Shown here piece by piece: positions 8,057-10,330 of a stretch of 10,330 nucleotides of DNA. Position numbers and translations under genes: made by a program. The stretch covers positions 1 through 10,330 of the forward strand of contig DATDGR010000135.1 of NCBI GenBank assembly GCA_036521995.1, read 5' to 3'. Each line of letters begins with the position of its first letter. Within the stretch, counting starts at the first letter, position 1. The notes under the pieces are model-generated. The model saw nothing but the letters and a program-made list of their open reading frames with translations, did no database searches and was not told where the DNA came from. The stretch is from Gp13-AA77 sp036521995 (GTDB taxonomy: Bacteria > Acidobacteriota > Terriglobia > UBA7540).

Positions 8057-8371
8057 CTACCGTGAAGCCTTATCTAAGAAGGAATTCCCGCCTTGTCTTT
8101 TCAGAGCGGGATTCCTTCGCCTGGCTCGGCGTCGGAATGACACCGATGGGAGAACGTTTGCCGGCAGTTTGCTCTGTTGACAATCGCCGGTATTATAACA
8201 TGGTACTATAGGGTTACCCGGAGGTGCATGCCGCGCTTGCGCGTTGAAGAGGCCGACATCCGTGATCCGAAACTTGAAGCCGCTCCAGCCCGATTCCCTC
8301 GTCAGGTTTAAGGAGCAGTGCGAGTGCCTGGGGATATTCCAGCTGGGCTCCCGGCGACGCGACTTGGCCAT
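8057..8371 (-). CDS. possible decayed small ORF or 5' fragment of a lost gene
   Basis: Low-confidence ORF of 104 codons, family not recognised. The ATG at 8371 has GAGGGG eight bases upstream. The first 51 codons (product starting MAKSRRREPSWNIPRHSHCS) look coding: about 40 of 51 end in G or C, and codon choice resembles neighbouring real genes although the local DNA is AT-rich. From about 8215 downward the composition changes abruptly, and the remainder simply reads through AT-rich DNA and the REP-like element until a chance stop at 8057. I read it as the 5' end of a gene whose body was lost, rather than an intact protein. It could also be an unrelated conserved RNA or a chance frame. Confidence 0.25.
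   Translation of the reverse strand: MAKSRRREPSWNIPRHSHCSLNLTRESGWSGFKFRITDVGLFNAQARHAPPGNPIVPCYNTGDCQQSKLPANVLPSVSFRRRARRRNPALKRQGGNSFLDKASR
8079..8141. repeat. REP-like intergenic palindrome ending in GGAATGAC
   Basis: AAGGAATTCCCGC (8079-8091) and GCGGGATTCCTT (8106-8117) form an inverted repeat with one bulged base and a 14-base loop. They are followed by CGCCTGGCTCGGCG and TCGGAATGAC (8132-8141). The pattern GATTCCTTCGC...CTCGGAATGACA resembles dispersed extragenic palindromes seen many times per genome in soil bacteria. That it is multicopy here is inference from resemblance. A related end (GGAATGAC) occurs again near 10117-10124. Confidence 0.5.
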
Positions 8372-8411
8372 TTGTCGAGCCCCTCTAAGAGGGGTAAGAA
8401 ATTCCATTTTG

Positions 8412-8545
8412 CCAAAGCCTGAATGTTGCTTATAATAAACAAGTTAGGTTAAATATGGGGGCTAGCCCAAAGCCGGAATGTCCTTTAGAATCAACAAAAA
8501 TTGGGCTACATCCAAAGCCGGAGGTGTAGAACCTTGACTTTGGAT
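8412..8545. repeat. degenerate direct repeats with hairpins, AT-rich
   Basis: A 31-base unit beginning CCAAAGCC and ending in AACAA occurs at 8412-8442 and 8467-8497 (25 of 31 identical). A truncated third copy, CCAAAGCCGGAGGTG, lies at 8512-8526. The copies sit in two overlapping dyads: TAGCCCAA (8463-8470) with TTGGGCTA (8501-8508), and ATCCAAAG (8510-8517) with CTTTGGAT (8538-8545). Unit starts are 55 and 45 bases apart. Function is unknown; options include a remnant of mobile-element ends or the 3' structure of the TPR transcript. Confidence 0.6.
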
Positions 8546-8630
8546 ATAACATACAATTAACTTATTTATAATCAACATCAGATAGGACTATCAGGCAACG
8601 TGGAACCGTTTGCTTGACTTGCCTCGATCT

Positions 8631-10055
8631 TCAGTGCGGTGCTGCACTCGTGCTGAGGCTCTGAAGATCCTTTTCGATGTCGGAAAGTAGCTGTGCCTGG
8701 GCCCGTGCGGAGGCCTGTTCCTTGGCGTCCTGCAGGTAGCGCAAGGCGTTCTGACGGTCGCCGGCGCGGCCGTAGGCGGCGCCGAGAGCATACAGATAGG
8801 TGGGCGTGCTGTCGTCAATGGGCGTAAGGGTCTGCTGAAGCTGCTTGATCGCTTCCGGATACTGTTGTTGGCTCACCAGGATGCGCCCCAAATTGAAATG
8901 GGCTTGGCGAAAGTCCGGCTTGTCCTCGATGGCCTTCTGGTACTCCGCCGCCGCCCCTAGAAGATTTCCCTGCCGCTCCAGCAAGTAGCCAAGATCATTG
9001 TGCGCGTCCGCATAGGAAGGGTTGATTTCCAGCGCCTTGCGAAAGGTCTGCTCAGCCTGGTCGAGTTTTCCCTCTTTAACCAGCAGCACGGCGTAGTTGT
9101 AATAGGCGTCCGGTAACTGGTTTGGATTCAGATTGATGGCGGCCCGATAGTGCTCCTCGGCCTTTTCGAAGTCTCCTGTCCGCCCGTAAAGGATGATCAG
9201 GTTCACGTGCGCCTGCGCGAGCTTTGGGTCCAACTCAAGCGCCTTCTCATGTGCGGCGATGGCATCCTCGATGCGCCCAGCCTGCTCGAGTTTGACGCCG
9301 CGCTCGAGCAGGGACGGCGCCTCTATGTCGAGCGCGCGCAGCTCATCGCGAAGAGGGTCATCGACGGGAGGGACAAGGGTCCTGTCTTTTTCATGCAAGG
9401 CGAGGTGCTGCTGCGCTTCTTTGGTTTTTCCGAGCTTGCGATCGGCCTGGGCCAGCTCGTAATGTGCCGCTCCGTAGGGAGGGAACAGGTCGCAGGCCTT
9501 GCGGAATGACTCGATGGCCGCTGCCATGGCGCCGCGAGCCACCTCAATCCGCCCCAGGCCATAGTAGGCCTCGGCGGCGTACGGAAACTGCCTGGTGGTG
9601 GCGGAGTAAACCCGCTCGCTCCCATCGAGATCTCCTGCCGAAAACAGGCTTTCCCCGAGCTTCAGGAGCGCCGGGAGATAAGCTGGTTGGAGGCCGAGCG
9701 CCGCCCGGAGCGTTCGAGCAGCCTGGGCGTGCTCCCCTTGTTTGGCCTGCAGGGAGCCAAGGTAGTACAGCCACTTGAAGGACCGCGGCGCCAATTGATG
9801 CGCTCGCTCGTAGCAAACCGCCGCTTGCTCAGGCCGGTCGTAAAGGTCGAATAGCATCCCAAGCTTGCCGGACGCTTCGGCGCTGTCAGGGTGCTGGCGC
9901 GCGAGATCGTAAGCTTGTTGGACCTGTCCCCGAACCTCCGGAAGAAGATCAGTAACCGTGAGCTTCGGCAACTCCGGCAAGCTCGGGCTCTCGATGGCCA
10001 GCATCCGGAGACAGAGACCGAGGCTGAGCAGCGCGGCGATGCCGGCCTTTCGCAT
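8631..10055 (-). CDS. exported tetratricopeptide (TPR) repeat protein
   Basis: A 474-residue protein made almost wholly of TPR helices, a protein-protein interaction scaffold. A short signal peptide covers about 1-20 (MRKAGIAALLSLGLCLRMLA), so the repeats are expected in the periplasm or at the envelope. About ten to eleven TPR units fill residues 58-450 in two blocks: about 58-225, then an acidic/proline linker (VPPVDDPLRDELRALDIEAP) at about 228-247, then 248-450. The clearest units are those ending in ALELDP, AINLNP and ALEINP. The tail is DLQSLSTSAAPH, with no enzymatic domain. No ribosome binding site precedes the ATG at 10055, but TAGAAT lies six bases upstream, hinting at a leaderless mRNA; an in-frame stop lies just beyond, so no longer start is possible. 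TPR proteins of this type often neighbour FG-GAP/ASPIC proteins in Acidobacteriota, as here, but a functional pairing is not shown. Confidence 0.92.
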   Translation of the reverse strand: MRKAGIAALLSLGLCLRMLAIESPSLPELPKLTVTDLLPEVRGQVQQAYDLARQHPDSAEASGKLGMLFDLYDRPEQAAVCYERAHQLAPRSFKWLYYLGSLQAKQGEHAQAARTLRAALGLQPAYLPALLKLGESLFSAGDLDGSERVYSATTRQFPYAAEAYYGLGRIEVARGAMAAAIESFRKACDLFPPYGAAHYELAQADRKLGKTKEAQQHLALHEKDRTLVPPVDDPLRDELRALDIEAPSLLERGVKLEQAGRIEDAIAAHEKALELDPKLAQAHVNLIILYGRTGDFEKAEEHYRAAINLNPNQLPDAYYNYAVLLVKEGKLDQAEQTFRKALEINPSYADAHNDLGYLLERQGNLLGAAAEYQKAIEDKPDFRQAHFNLGRILVSQQQYPEAIKQLQQTLTPIDDSTPTYLYALGAAYGRAGDRQNALRYLQDAKEQASARAQAQLLSDIEKDLQSLSTSAAPH

Positions 10056-10058
10056 AGC

Positions 10059-10124
10059 GTCATTCTACGCCGGGCCGCTACGAGAGAGGTAAGCTCATGG
10101 TCTTGCCGTTTGCCGCGGAATGAC
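10059..10124. repeat. REP-like element with GTCATTC/GAATGAC ends
   Basis: A 66 bp GC-rich segment is bounded by GTCATTC (10059-10065) and its exact complement GAATGAC (10118-10124). The right end CGCGGAATGAC is close to the TCGGAATGAC end of the element at 8079-8141. It lies immediately upstream of the TPR gene and contains its presumptive -10. Dispersed-repeat status is inferred from resemblance only. Confidence 0.45.
10062..10067 (-). promoter_or_regulatory. -10-like hexamer six bases before the TPR start codon
   Basis: TAGAAT on the minus strand (10067-10062) is followed by six bases and then the ATG at 10055, so a transcript starting at the usual distance would begin at the start codon. 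No clear -35 was found 16-18 bases upstream. The site overlaps the left end of a REP-like inverted repeat. Confidence 0.33.
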
Positions 10125-10197
10125 GCCACGCAAGGGGGTATGAAGCCCTGACGTCCCGGCATGCACGGTGCTGTCGCGTACGGCCCGCACCTGTCAC

Positions 10198-10250
10198 GCA
10201 ATTTAAGAATGTTACTTTCGCCCTATCGTCCTGCAATTTGGAAATGTTAC
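10198..10250 (+). repeat. pair of 18 bp direct repeats, 35 bp period
   Basis: GCAATTTAAGAATGTTAC (10198-10215) and GCAATTTGGAAATGTTAC (10233-10250) agree at 15 of 18 positions, the three differences being adjacent in the middle. A period of 35 bp puts the copies about three helical turns apart on nearly the same face, as expected for paired protein-binding sites. Confidence 0.7.
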
Positions 10251-10277
10251 CCGTAGCCGTAGGCGCTGTGCGAAATG

Positions 10278-10315
10278 TGGAAATCCGGCGCTTTGGCTTT
10301 TGGGCCGGATTTCCA
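10278..10315. repeat. perfect 12 bp inverted repeat
   Basis: TGGAAATCCGGC (10278-10289) is exactly complementary to GCCGGATTTCCA (10304-10315), with a 14-base loop. The GGAAAT core is shared with the direct repeat just upstream (TTTGGAAATG), suggesting related binding sites. There is no T-run after it on either strand, so it does not look like a terminator. Confidence 0.65.
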
Positions 10316-10330
10316 AGGGCGGAGGGAAGC

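Larger units (their letters stand above)
7949..8630. other. AT-rich accessory spacer between the FG-GAP and TPR genes
   Basis: About 680 bp without an intact recognised gene. In order it holds a low-GC stretch (7960-8040), a REP-like hairpin (8079-8141), an isolated TTGACA (8177-8182) and a TGGTACTAT extended -10-like site (8201-8209) too far apart to form one promoter, a GC-rich coding-like fragment (about 8215-8371), a small CCCCT/AGGGG dyad (8381-8395), and degenerate direct repeats with hairpins (8412-8545). The patchy composition suggests accumulated insertions and decay. Confidence 0.6.
10192..10330. mobile_element. possible end of an IS21-type insertion sequence (runs off right edge)
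   Basis: Starting at TGTCACGCAATTT (10192) there are two 18 bp repeats, then a 12 bp inverted repeat, then purine-rich GGGCGGAGGGAAGC at the edge. IS21-family elements begin with TG and carry several internal terminal repeats of this size near each end, upstream of istA. The assignment rests on that architecture and a general resemblance of the ATTTGGAAATGTTAC motif. No transposase codons are visible within the window. Confidence 0.33.

Noticed and set aside
8177..8209. TTGACA plus TGGTACTAT as one promoter
   Set aside because: The hexamers are 21 bases apart and no gene follows on the plus strand. At most the TGGTACTAT could act alone as an extended -10.
8412..8526. CRISPR array
   Set aside because: There are only two and a half copies, 25 of 31 identical, spacing is uneven (55 and 45 bp), spacers are short, and no cas gene is in the window.
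10278..10315. The 12 bp inverted repeat as an intrinsic terminator
   Set aside because: There is no T-run on either side and no upstream gene pointing into it; it is better explained as a binding-site pair.

Overview
The window (about 60% GC) looks like chromosomal DNA from a member of the Acidobacteriota. This is inferred from the protein families, not from a marker-gene search. GloVer tandem repeats, FG-GAP/VCBS repeats joined to 'choice-of-anchor D' modules, large exported TPR proteins and a PQQ-type sugar dehydrogenase fused to cytochrome c commonly occur together in that phylum. No rRNA, tRNA or CRISPR array was seen, and no transposase gene lies inside the window.

Layout, left to right. 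(1) The N-terminal half of metK (S-adenosylmethionine synthetase) runs off the left edge on the minus strand, with a TTG start behind a strong ribosome binding site. (2) A 319 bp divergent intergenic region carries a perfect TATAAT. (3) A secreted GloVer-repeat protein with seven repeat cores lies on the plus strand. (4) Convergent to it on the minus strand is an exported sorbosone/glucose dehydrogenase-type beta-propeller with a C-terminal c-type heme domain. (5) Divergent from that is an unrecognised exported, probably propeller-like protein on the plus strand. (6) A hairpin-rich convergent spacer follows. (7) Next is a secreted protein on the minus strand: an IPT/TIG-like domain, a seven-unit FG-GAP region and two Ig-like (choice-of-anchor D) domains. 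(8) A roughly 750 bp AT-rich spacer holds a REP-like hairpin, a coding-like 5' gene fragment and degenerate 31 bp direct repeats. (9) An exported TPR protein lies on the minus strand. (10) The right edge holds a second REP-like element, then paired 18 bp repeats and a 12 bp inverted repeat that resemble the end of an IS21-type insertion sequence.

Functionally, metK is housekeeping. The other five genes all encode exported proteins and four are predicted beta-propellers. They are not one operon: strands alternate, spacers are long and most genes appear to have their own promoter. The only biochemically clear activity is periplasmic oxidation of a sugar or alcohol with electrons passed to heme c. 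The GloVer, FG-GAP and TPR proteins most likely act in binding or protein-protein contact outside the cytoplasm, but their ligands cannot be read from sequence. At two genes a -10-like hexamer lies exactly six bases before an ATG that has no ribosome binding site, which suggests leaderless transcripts. I found no clear new defence or mobile system. The most unusual material is in the two non-coding stretches flanking the TPR gene.
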